A stretch of DNA of 64,000 nt. Source: Guillardia theta CCMP2712. Its lineage: Eukaryota > Cryptophyceae > Pyrenomonadales > Geminigeraceae. Position 1 is the stretch's first letter. The number at the start of each line of letters is the position of its first letter. A model generated the notes under the pieces. That model was not told the origin of the DNA. It ran no database searches and worked only from the letters and a program-made list of their open reading frames with translations. The position numbers and the translations under genes were made by a program. This document shows positions 54,412 through 64,000 of this stretch, one piece after another. The stretch lies in contig NW_005434644.1 of NCBI RefSeq assembly GCF_000315625.1, positions 574,196-638,195 of the forward strand, written 5' to 3'.

Positions 54412-56044
54412 CTACCTGGCACAGAATGCCTTGAGAAATTCATTGGCGTTGAAACCTGAGATCTTGATCCACGCAGGGGGCATTATCGTCGGCGTGTTTC
54501 CCCTTGTTCTCCACTTCGCCAGCGCGTCCAACAGACTAACACAACGATCAGGTGCGGCTTCAGCCCCTTCTACACAACCTCCCAAAGTCAAACAAGAAGA
54601 GGTTCTCCAGATTTCGCAAGCGATACTGAAGAGCCGAAGTAGAGACACCCAGGGCAAGTACGACGGTCCTGAACGTTGACGATTCTCCACTTTACGTTGT
54701 AAAGGCGTTCAGTTGCTTGACGGCAAGGCTTGAAGGCAGCGTCACCTTGCGAGCACATCTCTAGCTTCGCGCTCGATCGAGTCGATGGAGGAGTAAGCGT
54801 TGCTCGAAGGCACTTTGACATGCACGCACTCCAAGCATGTCATGCTCAAGACACGTGGAGGTGCAACGAACCTGAGGGCCGAAAAGAATATCCAAGAGAT
54901 CGACGTCGATATGCTCATTCCCGATGAACAACGAGGGCTTCGACGCTCGGAGACTGCAACTTGTCAATTGCTGGCAGTATTCATGGATCGATATTTACGT
55001 CTCAAGGAAGTCCAAGGCGATGCTCTCGTAGGTTGAAGCTGCATGTGCAAGAGCGCAATTTGAGTAGACAGCCCTGAGGGCACGTCACGACTAGAAGCCT
55101 GGCTTGACCAATGAGTTCCTGATCGGAAGAGGCCTCCAGAATGGATATGCCATCTCCACCATGGCAAGAGAGTCTTTGCTCGAAACTTCATGGTTCCCTG
55201 CCATTGCTTCAGTCCGCAAACAAATCATGTCCTTCTGCTGACCAGGTGCCATTTGTGCTTCAAGGCAGTCAAAGAAATGACTTGTGATCATGAGAGCTTT
55301 AAACACATGCTCACCCTTCCATGCGTACATTACCGGCTTGCAGTTAAAATGATCAGCGAGCCGAATGTCACCTGCATACCCAACGCCGCTTGGATCTCTC
55401 GGCTCAAGTTCTTGTCTGGCGTCTGCATCTCATCGGTCCCATGGTACGCTGCGCTGATGTCGCCATCACCGAAGCGCAGGTAAGCTCCACCCTAGTGGTC
55501 AAGGCATCAGAAACCTTCCATCGCTGTGGGACATCTCGAACTTTTTTGTTAGCGATCGCTTCTTGGATGCTCTCCAGCGTTCGATGAGTTCCCAGGCAAA
55601 CCACGTGCTCGGCATATCGCGGAAGCCCGACGGTGAACCTGCTGCTGTTCGCTTGCAGCAAGGTTCCTTCAGAAAGGATGGATGCAGTCAATCTCCAATC
55701 CTGTCCAGCTCAGTCAGCTTTCTTCTTCGCAAATTTGTTGATTTTCGTACGTCAGGTTCAAAAAAACTTGTCATGCTGAAGTTGTCGGATGCAGTGATAA
55801 GGACTTGGCGGTTCAATTTGCTGCCTGTTGTCAAGGATTCGATCTGGATGCTCAGGATAAAGGTGAGAGGAGGTCGGATGAATTGAAATCTGAACTCAAC
55901 AGAGTTGGTGTTGTCAGCCTTGAGCGGAAGCGATATGACAATGAGTGGCCGCATGTCATCATCACAGACTCGGTTGTTCTCAGTTTGACCATCAACAAGA
56001 CTGACTATGGCGAGAAGCAAAATGAATGATATTCTGCTCATCAT
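54412..56044 (-). CDS. Secreted/lumenal GT-D-fold glycosyltransferase-like protein (DUF1792-like)
   Basis: ATG 56044 opens with a signal peptide (MMSRISFILLLAIVSLVDGQ). After a non-conserved N-terminal part come THRTLESIQEAIANKK and, across an intron, AYLRFGDGDISAAYHGTDEM, the RFGDGx motif with the acidic DxD/E of GT-D enzymes. MQTPDKNLSREIQAALG, KPSLFIGNEHIDVDLLDILF, TVVLALGVSTSALQYRLRNL and LFDFGRFLLDALAKWRTR follow. LALG near the end and DFG--LLDAL-KW-TR are family landmarks. The stop is TAG 54412-54414. The sugar donor and acceptor are unknown. Some middle exons (55050-55330) are tentative. The plus-strand ORF 54281-54679 is its shadow. Confidence 0.75.
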
Positions 56045-56383
56045 GATTTCCCTCCTGATCTCAGAAGGTAAGAACCACTGTCGGGTATGGCAGTGAAGCG
56101 ACGATGGCCGAGCCTGGCATTAACTAGGGCACAATGGCCGGGAGGAAACGGATCGATCCACCAGGACCTTCACATCGGCAGGCTGGGAAGTACAAGGAAG
56201 AGGAGAGCACAACTCGACAGAGAAGAGAGAAGGGGGGGGTGGGAGGGGTCGGAAGGGAGGAGGGAGGGAGGAAGGAGAGTATGATCGAGCAGCTGGTCGG
56301 GGTTTGTCGGGCAGACATCGCGTTACGACGGTTACGCTTGATTCAGTTGGTTACAATTTCCGTTATTAAATCCCGAAGCTCGT
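56045..56383. promoter_or_regulatory. Divergent promoter region
   Basis: Separates the GT-D gene (minus) from the second PDZ gene (plus). It contains a GGAGGG-rich tract at 56225-56275. The 56134-56418 ORF is Arg/Gly/Glu low complexity and is out of frame with the PDZ gene. Confidence 0.4.
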
Positions 56384-57873
56384 ATGACTACGATTGTCAC
56401 GCTGGTGAGCCGCCGTGATCGCCTTGGGAGGCGACGCTGGCAGGGGATGCTGGGGAACCAGGCAGCGAACAGAAGGGAGGAGGAGGAGGAGGAGCAGGAG
56501 GAGCAGGAGGAGCAGGAGGAGCAGGAGGAGCAGGAGGAGGAGACGGTAGACAAGGAGGATCAGGGTAACAGCAACGTCTTTCAAACTCTTGCCGATGGCC
56601 TTTCAGCTACATGGAACAACGTTTTCAGCGAGTCTTCGGTCAAGGCAGCGGCGGAGGAGCCAGCAGGTGTCGGGATTGCATTTTCGACGACTTCGATCCC
56701 TGATGGAGACGGAGTGGAAGCGTCTCGACTCGTCGTGGTCGGGTTAGAAGAAGGAGGCGTCGCTTTCGGAACAAGCAAGATCGAGGTAGGACTTCACCTG
56801 CTTGTTCAACTTTCCACATGTGGCTGTGGCTGACTTGTGTGCAGATGGGTGACGTCCTTTTGAAGATAGGAAAGACGGAAGTGCACGACTGCCCCCCTCA
56901 TGTCCTCGCAAGAATGCTCCTCGGGAAGCCAGGATCTGTCGTCTCCCTTGTTCTCCACCGCGTCTTGTACTGTCCCGCTCTCCAGCACCCGCTGGGTCAG
57001 AGCTGGACTCGGCCTATTACAGGCTATGTCAAGGGAGCCGTGCACAACAGGAAGGGAGCGAGTCGAGGGAGGCTCATGGCGATGTATCCCAGCCATTCCC
57101 TGCCGGAGCCGCTAGAGGATGAGTTGGAAGACGAAGATTCGTTCAGTGATGCTGCGACCTCGCAGAAGCTGTGGCCGATGGGACTGAGCACCGAGGAGGT
57201 GAAGCAGATACGAGGAGCCGAGGAGGAGGAGGCCGTCGCTCCGACTGGACGCTACGTCTTCGCCTACAAGGTCAAGCTTGCTAGACGGCATCCGAGCAAC
57301 GACTTCCTTGACGGCCAATCGCTCCAGAAGGTTCTGATAGCGGAGTTGCAGGCGTGCAAGAGGCTGGGGATGATCGAAGGGCCGGTTGTGCAGAGCAAAG
57401 TCAAGGAGTACTACAAGGGCGGATGGTGTCTTGTGTACTCAGGCCGGCACAACGAGCGGTTCAATGTCGTTGAAGCCCTCCTTGACCATCTGGCATTCGA
57501 CGAGAAGAGCGCCAGGAAACGAACATACATTCCTACGTATCTCCTTAGTAACAAGGTCAGCCTCGCCTTCTTGGATGACATGAACGGGAGCGCTCGGGAA
57601 TATTCGCGTTATAACAAGGGGATGAAGGTACGAAGGGTCAGAACCAATGACTCGAGCTTCATGGAGGTTGTGCTGGAGAATTCCGAGCACTTCTACAAGA
57701 TACGGTCATGTCAGACGTTGATCGGAGCGATCAAGGAGGAGATGAACTCGTGGTATGAGGTGATCCGGGCAGGCATCGAGCTCTGTTTCGACGAGAATAG
57801 ACCTAGCTTTATGCAGGCTCGTTTTGAAGCGATGGAACGAGCGCGAAACACTAAACGACTCAGTATCTTTTGA
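56384..57873 (+). CDS. PDZ-domain protein with conserved C-terminal region
   Basis: Two exons (56384-56785 and about 56845-57873) joined in phase 0. After a basic N-terminus a run of Glu-Glu-Gln comes from a 9-bp GAGCAGGAG repeat (about 56490-56540). The PDZ domain spans the intron: GVGIAFSTTSIPDGDGVEAS, VVVGLEEGGVAFGTSKIE and MGDVLLKIGKTEVHDCPPHV, then GSVVSLVLHR. Beyond an acidic linker is a 200-residue folded region (QSLQKVLIAELQACKRLGMI, GGWCLVYSGRHNERFNVVEA, TYIPTYLLSNKVSLAFLDDM) that I do not recognise. It is the second PDZ protein in the window and lies near the channel gene, so a scaffold role is possible but not shown. Confidence 0.75.
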
Positions 57874-57884
57874 ATGAATCCTTC

Positions 57885-59260
57885 TCAAACTTCCAGCGCA
57901 ACTTCCAGCTCCGCATACGCGTTTCCTGCGACTCATCGTCAGTTGAACGAGAAAACGGAACCAGCGAGTCTCACGCTGCTTGTCCTGGATTGCCTCGAGC
58001 TTCATGAGAAGCTGAGAAAGGCATAGGTCAACTCCACTTGTTGATCAAAGAAAATCGACCTGCTTCTCCTCTAGTTCTAGCTTTGCTATCTCCTTTTTCC
58101 TCTCCGCGCATAATTGATCTTCGTAAGCCACCCGATTCAGGTACGACTGTAACGGCTGTCATGCTGGAATGAGGGCAATGGTATGCAATCTCACATTGCT
58201 CGTCCTTATTTGATTTTGTTGCTTCAGTCGATATCTCATATGCATCGCGAGCTTCTCCCGCGCGTAGGTCTCATACTTGAGCTTCGCGGCTCGCTCTTCC
58301 TCCGCCAATCTTGCCCTCCATGCCTGCATGAGGTCAAGGGATGCTCACAAGGGGGACTACAAGAACCTCCTGCGCGATCGTTTGCTTCTCTTTCCTGAAT
58401 TGTTGTACCATACGTCGTTTGCTCATGACCAGGTCTTGCCTTGCGCTCTACACTAAATCGTGAGCTTCCATCAAGACTTCGCCAGCATTTCTCACCTGGA
58501 TCGAGGCTTTCCTCTGGGCTCGAAATAGTAGTTTCTGCTGTCTCTCGCGCTCCAGCTGCTGCTCCTCCTGTATCCTTTGCAGCTCTTTCTCCCTCGCGCG
58601 CATCTCATTCTGAGCTTTCAGCTTCACTATTTCTTCAGCCTGCAGCAGAAACACATTCATCGACTGCAATCTTTGACCAAACCTTGATACCCTATGTTTC
58701 GTTTCTATCATGTTGTGACTCGCCCTAGTGAAGGATCAATCCACGCATTGCAAGAATGATGGGTCACCTCTGCGCTTCAATCTGCAGACGGCGGATCCGA
58801 TTTTGCAAGGTATGATAGTCCTCCTCTGCTTGCTTTCGCGATATCTTGGCTTGCAACAGTCGTCTTGGCTGCTTGCAAGAAATCATCCAAACAGGGCAAA
58901 GGGGAGGAAGACTCCCACCTCACTCGAAGACGTTGAGTAAATGGAGGAAACGTTGGAGATGTTAGAGGATACGGAGCGACTGGACTGCGGTCTACCCATC
59001 ACCCTAGAGGAAGGAGTTGCGGTACTCGGCCGAATCAAGTCCGTCATCTTGGTCATGTACGGCCATCCTGGCTCTTTCTGCTTGACAACCTTCCTCGATG
59101 AAAGTCTCTTCGAGCTCTGCTCCGATCGTGGAGTGCTGGCGTCAACAAACAGCATGTCATAGTGCTCATCTGGTCCACGCTTGGAGTAGTGCTCATAAGT
59201 ATCAGTCGCCTCTGAGTTCGAGTCAATCAAGGCTAGCATCTCGACACCCTCTGCCGCCAT
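57885..59260 (-). CDS. Coiled-coil protein
   Basis: ATG 59260 (MAAEGVEMLALIDSNSEATD) leads a Ser/Thr-rich, basic first exon (RPSTATPSSRVMGRPQSSRS, VSSNISNVSSIYSTSSSE). Later exons are long charged helices (KLKAQNEMRAREKELQRIQE, EEQQLERERQQKLLFRAQRK) and a C-terminal DKQRNAYAELEVALEV ending at TGA 57885-57887. That stop is only 11 bp from the convergent PDZ stop. The sequence has the style of cytoskeletal or ciliary coiled-coil proteins, but no family was recognised. Confidence 0.6.
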
Positions 59261-59916
59261 TCTGCTATTTCAGCTCTTTGAGTCTTGGGCTGATTCACGA
59301 TACTTCCATTGTTAGCTGCAGGAACGATGTCAAGTCAAGTCCCAGGGCAACTAAAAGAAACTCTAGATGTGCAAATCCAACTCCATTCCGTTGTTACTGC
59401 TGCCTCAGGCTAAACTCCTTCCCCCTCCCCCCCCCCCCCCCCCCCCCCCGGCGGTGTCTTTGGCTTCCTGACCTTCACTATCTCAACTTTTGCCTGTTTG
59501 ATTTGACTTTGATATATCTCTCTGTCATCTCTTCATTTTCTCCCTTTCGTCTCCCATCCCCTCGCCTCTCTTTTTCTCGCTTCCCCCCCTCAGTTGCTCG
59601 ATCAGTTTAGCTTCTGTTCTTTGCTTGCCGCTCATACATCTTCCTCTCGGTATCTCCATTCTCCTCGGCGTGTTTGGTTCCCTTCTTTCACACTTCTCAT
59701 CCCCTGCCTCCTGTCGCAATATTCTCCCTCCTCTCGTTCTCCCCTCCATGCTCTCGCATCGTATTCCGTTTTCCGTTTGTTTTGACCATCTGCCCCTACC
59801 CCCCTTAATTCACTACCCACCCTACATCTTCAAGTAAAACAACAGACAGAACACCCCTGCTGGTAGGCACTGAAGTTTCTAGGTGCCTAGTGTGATAGGT
59901 GGGGTACTCGCTTGGA
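59261..59916. promoter_or_regulatory. Divergent region with poly-C run and short GGGGTA block
   Basis: Contains a C homopolymer of about 25-28 nt (59423-59450), CT-rich sequence to 59780, then a short TACCCCCC/CACCC/GGGGTA block (59790-59910) directly before the channel start. ORFs at 59098-59610 and 59525-59837 are compositional. Confidence 0.45.
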
Positions 59917-62900
59917 ATGGCTGGCCTGCTCTCTCAAAAGAGCAGATTTTCAAAAAAGATTTCAAAAGTTGACTGGCGGGACATGGCAGCCATGGCGCAT
60001 GGGAATGGAGGCCAGCGGCAAGAGCAGGAGGAGGCAGAGGAGGCAGAGGATGCAGAGACTGATAGAGAGGAAGAACAGGTATGTCGGGCTTCTGCTTCAC
60101 CCCATTGCTGTGTCTGAGGCATGCCCACAGGATCCAGCGGAAGCCCCTTTTAGGGCAAAGATCCGTACGGAGCAGAAGGACTTGGAGAGGCTGCAGAAGC
60201 AGTTGAGCGAGGTGAAGGATCGAAATGCATACAGCCTCGCGGAGTTGAAGAAGAAGAGGAGGATGGAAGAAACTCTGAAGGCTGAGATAGAGGAACAGCT
60301 GGTAAGGCTCCGGAAAGCAAAGGAAGGACTCTTTGTATTTCAAAGCTGGAAGAGTTATCGGCCAGAGGAAACTGTCGCCCGAGTCCAAATTTCTGCAGGA
60401 AAATCGAAAACTGAGAGACGGCGGGAGGAAGTAGGGGAGATGAACAAGAGAAAGAAGGAGGAAGATAGGACTAAAGTTGTACGAGATGTCTTCGACGAAG
60501 ATGTCAAAATCACCTCAAAGGGGCAAAACCTTAACAGGCATGAGGTCAAAACTCTCCAATCAAAGATATCCACGTCTCGATTTGACCCAGAAATATTTGA
60601 AGACTTTATCTACATCAGAGCTTTGGTCTGCCCTGTTTGCCCTGCTGGTAGTCTTGATCTGACAAGAGGCAGGTCAATTTGCGCGGAAAAGAGGTTCTAA
60701 TTCCCATCTACAAGGAGGACATTCGATTTCCCCACTTGGCATTGGACAGGTTCCTTCAGAATGAAGGGTATTGGCTGAACAAGGAAGACTACAACCTAAT
60801 TCTCCAAGAAGTGAAAGGACAGATGCTAGCAAAGGAGGAGGAGGATCGAAAAGCGCAGATGGCTCGCAAGTTTGTGCCATGGCCGGACCCTGCAAGGTAC
60901 CCAGCAAGAGTGATGTACTGCCTTGATCTCAACAACCCGGTCCGCCTGTTTCTCATCGCCACAACTGAGTGGATTTGGTGGCCGAGGTTGGTGCTACTGT
61001 GCATCTTGCTGAACAGCCTGATGTTGGCGATGGATGACCCTGTGGAGAAACCTCCTCTGCCCGTCTCCCTGAGGGTGAGCGCAGTCTGCTCCATCTGCCT
61101 TCTTTGTGCGTTGTGATGCTTCGAAATGGCAGGGATTCATTCTCAACTCAGCGTCATACGCGTTCACGGTCATCTTCTCTCTTGAGATTCTCTTCCGCAT
61201 CGTGGCGAGTGGGCTGTGGGGTCACCCCAACAGCATTGGAAGCGACGGTTGGAACTTTCTAGACATCGCAGTGGTGGCTATCGGCTGGTTGGAGATTCTG
61301 CCGTTCTTCAGTGGAGGGCTGCAGCTGTCTGCCCTCAGGTGCTCATGTAGAAAACTTCATGGTTGGCTTTATTGACGTTGGTTTGCTCCTCAGATCCTTG
61401 AGGATTCTTCGTCCTTTGAGGTCTGCCGACGGCATTTTGGCCTGTCTGCCCTCCTGATGTGTTTTTCAGGGCCATCTCAAGGTTCCAGTCGATGCGAGTG
61501 ACGCTGATCGTGCTCGCTCAGACCTGGAAGCCTCTCGCCGTCTCATTCACCGTCTGCATCATCATGTGCATCAACATCGGCATCCTCAACGTCTGCCTCT
61601 TCCAAGGCCGGCTCAAGAGCAGGTGCTTCGACCTCGACACCGGCCTGCTGGTGCAGAGCAAAGTTCGCTCCTGTGACCTTGGCAGATCGATGCCGCGGTC
61701 CATCGCAGCAGGGACGTACGCTTGCGGGGTTGGCGAGCAGTGCCTGCCCGTGGGACGGATGTTCGACCCTCTGGCTGACTCGTTGAACTTCGACGACACG
61801 CTTTCTGCCTCACTCAAGATGTTCCAGATCTTCACGCTGGACAGTTGGGCAGACATTATGTACGCGACCATGGACAGCTGCTCTTTCGTCTCGTTCTCCA
61901 TCTTCATCATCTTCGTCATGATCGGGCCGACCCTGGCGACCAACCTGTTCTTGGCCGTGATCACCCAAAGGCTCAAACTCGTCTCCAACGACCAGTACGT
62001 GGCCACAGTCTTCAAGGTAGAGAAGAGGATCCGCAACCCGCTCTTGTCCAAGGCCTTCTACAAGTGGTTCGCCCACTACAGGGCGACGGAGGAAGGGAAC
62101 GAGGTGATTATGATGCAGAAGATCGACAAGAGGAGGCTGGGGGAAGTCAGGTCGGTCCTGGTCCGCCTTGGGTGCAGGAACGGGCTGATGGAGGGGATCA
62201 ACTTCGGCAGGGCCTTCAACACGTGGAAAGAGGTGTACCTGGTGCTCAAGGAGATGGAGAAGGAGGAGCTGCGGCTGGGAGTCGAGAAGGGAGAGGGGAG
62301 AAAGAACATCCTTGCGTTCCTTGTGGACAACTTCAGCCTGCTGAGGTATCGCATCAAGAATCTGATGAGAGAGCTGGTGTTCTCCTCCTCCCTCGAGAAG
62401 TTCATCGGCGCTGTTGTCCTCATCAGTACACTCACGCAGGCACTCGAGCATCACCCGGACAGCGTGCCAGGCAAGGCCTGGGTGAGTCCCCGCGGCTACC
62501 TGAGGTTCCATGCCGCCCTCAACGTGCTGAGCTTCGTCTTCACGGCTGTCTTCGTCCTCGAGCTCGTGCTCAAGGTCCTCGTGTACGGCATCGTCGGGTA
62601 CATCAACAAAAGCCAAAACATCATCGACTTTGCCGGTATGATCGAACCTCTTTCAAGAGTTACTAACAGAACGATCTCCTCCTCCTCCTCCTCCTCCTCC
62701 TTCTGCCCCTCTTCCCCCTAAACTTCCGCCTCTCATCCTCCCACCTTTGCAGTGGTTGTCGTCTCCCTGATAGAGCTTGAGGTTCATCCCCTCCTTCCTC
62801 CTCCAGCAGCTCTGACCCTTCTTTCAGACCACCATCGCCTCTCTGCGCTGCCAACTGACAGCAGACAACAAGTACGCCTGCCTCGAGTACGGAGGAGGAG

Positions 62901-64000
62901 GAGCTTCCGTCCTCCGGACCGCCAGGCTAGTCCGCCTGGCCAAGTTGATGGGGAAGTTTCCGGTGCTGCAGATGCAGATCAAGGGGATCCTAGACAGCCT
63001 GGAGGGTTTGATCAGTATTTTCTCCCTCCAGCTCCTCTTCATCTTCCTCGGTGCCGTCCTGGGCCTCAGCCTCCTCGGCGACAGCCTCCTAGTCCGCCCG
63101 ACCGACCAGCAGACCTTCCAGTCCCTCCTCACCTACGGAGCTCGACTCAAGCTCTCGATCCCCCCATGGTCCAGTCCCCTCCCGGAGGTCGACGACTTCC
63201 CTGCCATCCTTGTCAACCTCAGCTCGAGCAGCACTGGCATGACCTACCTCGCCAGCCCCAGGCTGGGCTTCTCCTACCTCTCTGCTCCGAGCCACTTCAA
63301 CACGACGACCGTGCGGAGCGGAGTCTCTCCTCGCTCCCCCATCTTCCCCTCCTTCCTGGGTGCCGTCCCTCGCACAAACTTCGACACTTTCTTCTCTGGT
63401 TTGTCCAGCCTTGCTCTTCTTCCTCCTGCTCCTCCTCTTGCCTCCTCGTACGACGTCCTCCCCTTCGACCCTCGCTCGTCTCTCGTTCCCTGACTCATCC
63501 TCTGTCGCTGCAGCATGTCAAACTGCCGTCCAAGTCATCTCGGGAGATGCTTGGTCAGCCGTCTTCATCCTCGCAGCAAGCAATGTTGGGCCTGCGATCG
63601 CAATCTTCTTCCTCTGGCTGATCTTTGTCGGCAACTGGATACTGTGGAACTTTTTTCTTGCTACCATGGTCGTCTCGTTCCGCAAGGAGACGCTGAGGAC
63701 GGAGGCTCAGGAGTCGAGGAGGAGAGTCCTGAACGCGACGGGAGGGGTGGTGCTGTCTGAGAAAAAGCAGCTGAATGAGTGGGAGATCCTGACAGACCAG
63801 GAGAAGTTCCGCAAGAGAATAGAGAGGGTAAGTGTCGGTGAGAAAGGATGTAGGAGAGGAGGGGGAGGAGGGGGAGGAGGAGGAGGAGGAGGAGGAGGAG
63901 GAGGAGGAGGAGGAGGAGGAGGGGAGGAGGAGGAGGAGGAGGAGGAGGAGGAGGAGGAGGAGGAGGAGGAGGAGGAGGGAGGAGGAGGAGGAGGAGGAGG
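59917..64000 (+). CDS. Voltage-gated cation channel alpha subunit, domains I and II (3' end cut by window)
   Basis: The N-terminus is acidic then coiled (MAGLLSQKSRFSKKISKVDW). Domain I: S1 RLVLLCILLNSLMLAMDD, S2 AFTVIFSLEILFRIV, S3 GWNFLDIAVVAIGWLEIL, S4 SLRILRPLRS, S5 AVSFTVCIIMCINIGIL, pore FQIFTLDSWADIMY and S6 SFSIFIIFVMIGPTLATNLF. A cytoplasmic linker follows (FYKWFAHYRATEEGNEVIMM). Domain II: S1 LEKFIGAVVLISTLTQAL, S2 FVFTAVFVLELVLKVLV, S3 NIIDFA plus VVVVSLIEL, S4 VLRTARLVRLAKLM, S5 LISIFSLQLLFIFLGAVLG, pore VISGDAWSAVF and S6 WLIFVGNWILWNFFLATM. Both pores have Asp before Trp (LDSW, GDAW) where calcium channels usually have Glu. The rest, presumably domains III-IV, lies beyond the window. 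Confidence 0.9.
63850..64000. repeat. GGA microsatellite at window end
   Basis: About 150 bp of GGA units follow a donor-like GGTAAGTG at about 63826. They therefore probably lie in an intron of the channel gene, although a Gly/Glu-rich coding run cannot be excluded. Confidence 0.8.

Noticed and set aside
54281-54679. Plus-strand ORF of about 130 codons
   Set aside because: It is antisense to the last exons of the GT-D gene, whose frame shows family landmarks (LALG, DFG--LLDAL); the plus frame shows none.
59098-59837. Several ORFs including a 170-codon one
   Set aside because: They run through poly-C and CT-rich tracts in an intergenic region and give low-complexity Pro/Leu/Ser products.
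61810-62666. Long antisense and alternative-frame ORFs (minus 268 codons, plus 273 codons)
   Set aside because: They overlap the channel exon that carries clear transmembrane and pore motifs in another frame.
1-64000. CRISPR arrays, tRNA or rRNA genes, autonomous transposon genes
   Set aside because: Looked for direct repeats with regular spacers, tRNA-like GGTTCGA arms and transposase/reverse transcriptase motifs; none convincing was found by eye.

Overview
The window looks like nuclear DNA of a unicellular eukaryotic alga with a secondary plastid; a cryptophyte such as Guillardia is the best guess. The reasons are genes broken by many short GT-AG introns (mostly 40-80 nt), eukaryote-only families (Rxt3-like, MSI4/FVE-like WD40, FAAH-type amidase, four-domain-type cation channel), and one nucleus-encoded thylakoid-lumen protein with a tripartite leader (signal peptide, Phe-containing cleavage region, twin-Arg segment) at 49610. 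The species is inference. All exon models were built by hand from frame continuity, splice sites and family resemblance.

Layout. 1-6.7 kb: end of a PUS7-type pseudouridine synthase, a secreted Cys-rich protein with frizzled-like segments, an MSI4/FVE-like WD40 protein and a SAM methyltransferase. 6.8-14.5 kb: a 56-residue helical protein, a membrane-anchored repeat protein, a TPR protein, a PDZ/coiled-coil protein and 3-hydroxyisobutyrate dehydrogenase. 15.2-24 kb: a UBA/F-box/kinase protein, a conserved membrane protein and a FAAH-like amidase. 24-27 kb: gene-poor, GC-rich DNA enclosing a 426-bp inverted duplication, each arm carrying the same 118-codon ORF. 27-35 kb: choline kinase, a HEAT-repeat protein, a DnaJ protein and a HIS4-like HisI-HisE enzyme. 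36-46 kb: a membrane protein with a Pro/Gln tail, an 81-codon ORF, a large MORN protein and an Rxt3-like protein. 46-56 kb: histidinol dehydrogenase, the lumen protein, a disordered protein and a secreted GT-D-fold glycosyltransferase. 56-64 kb: a second PDZ protein, a coiled-coil protein and the 5' part of a voltage-gated cation channel cut by the window end.

Genes largely alternate in strand, giving convergent pairs separated by as little as 11-14 bp between stop codons and divergent pairs sharing a few hundred bp. Several divergent intergenic regions contain blocks rich in GGGGTA/TACCCC. A second class of non-coding block is very GC-rich with scattered ACTG/CAGT words and small dyads, and lies mainly between tandem genes. 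These two block types and the inverted gene pair are the main structures not explained by genes.

Functional links: the HIS4-like enzyme and histidinol dehydrogenase catalyse steps of the same pathway and lie 11 kb apart on the same strand, as separate genes. Choline kinase and the FAAH-like amidase are both lipid-related but need not be connected. No tRNA, rRNA, CRISPR array or intact autonomous transposon was recognised.
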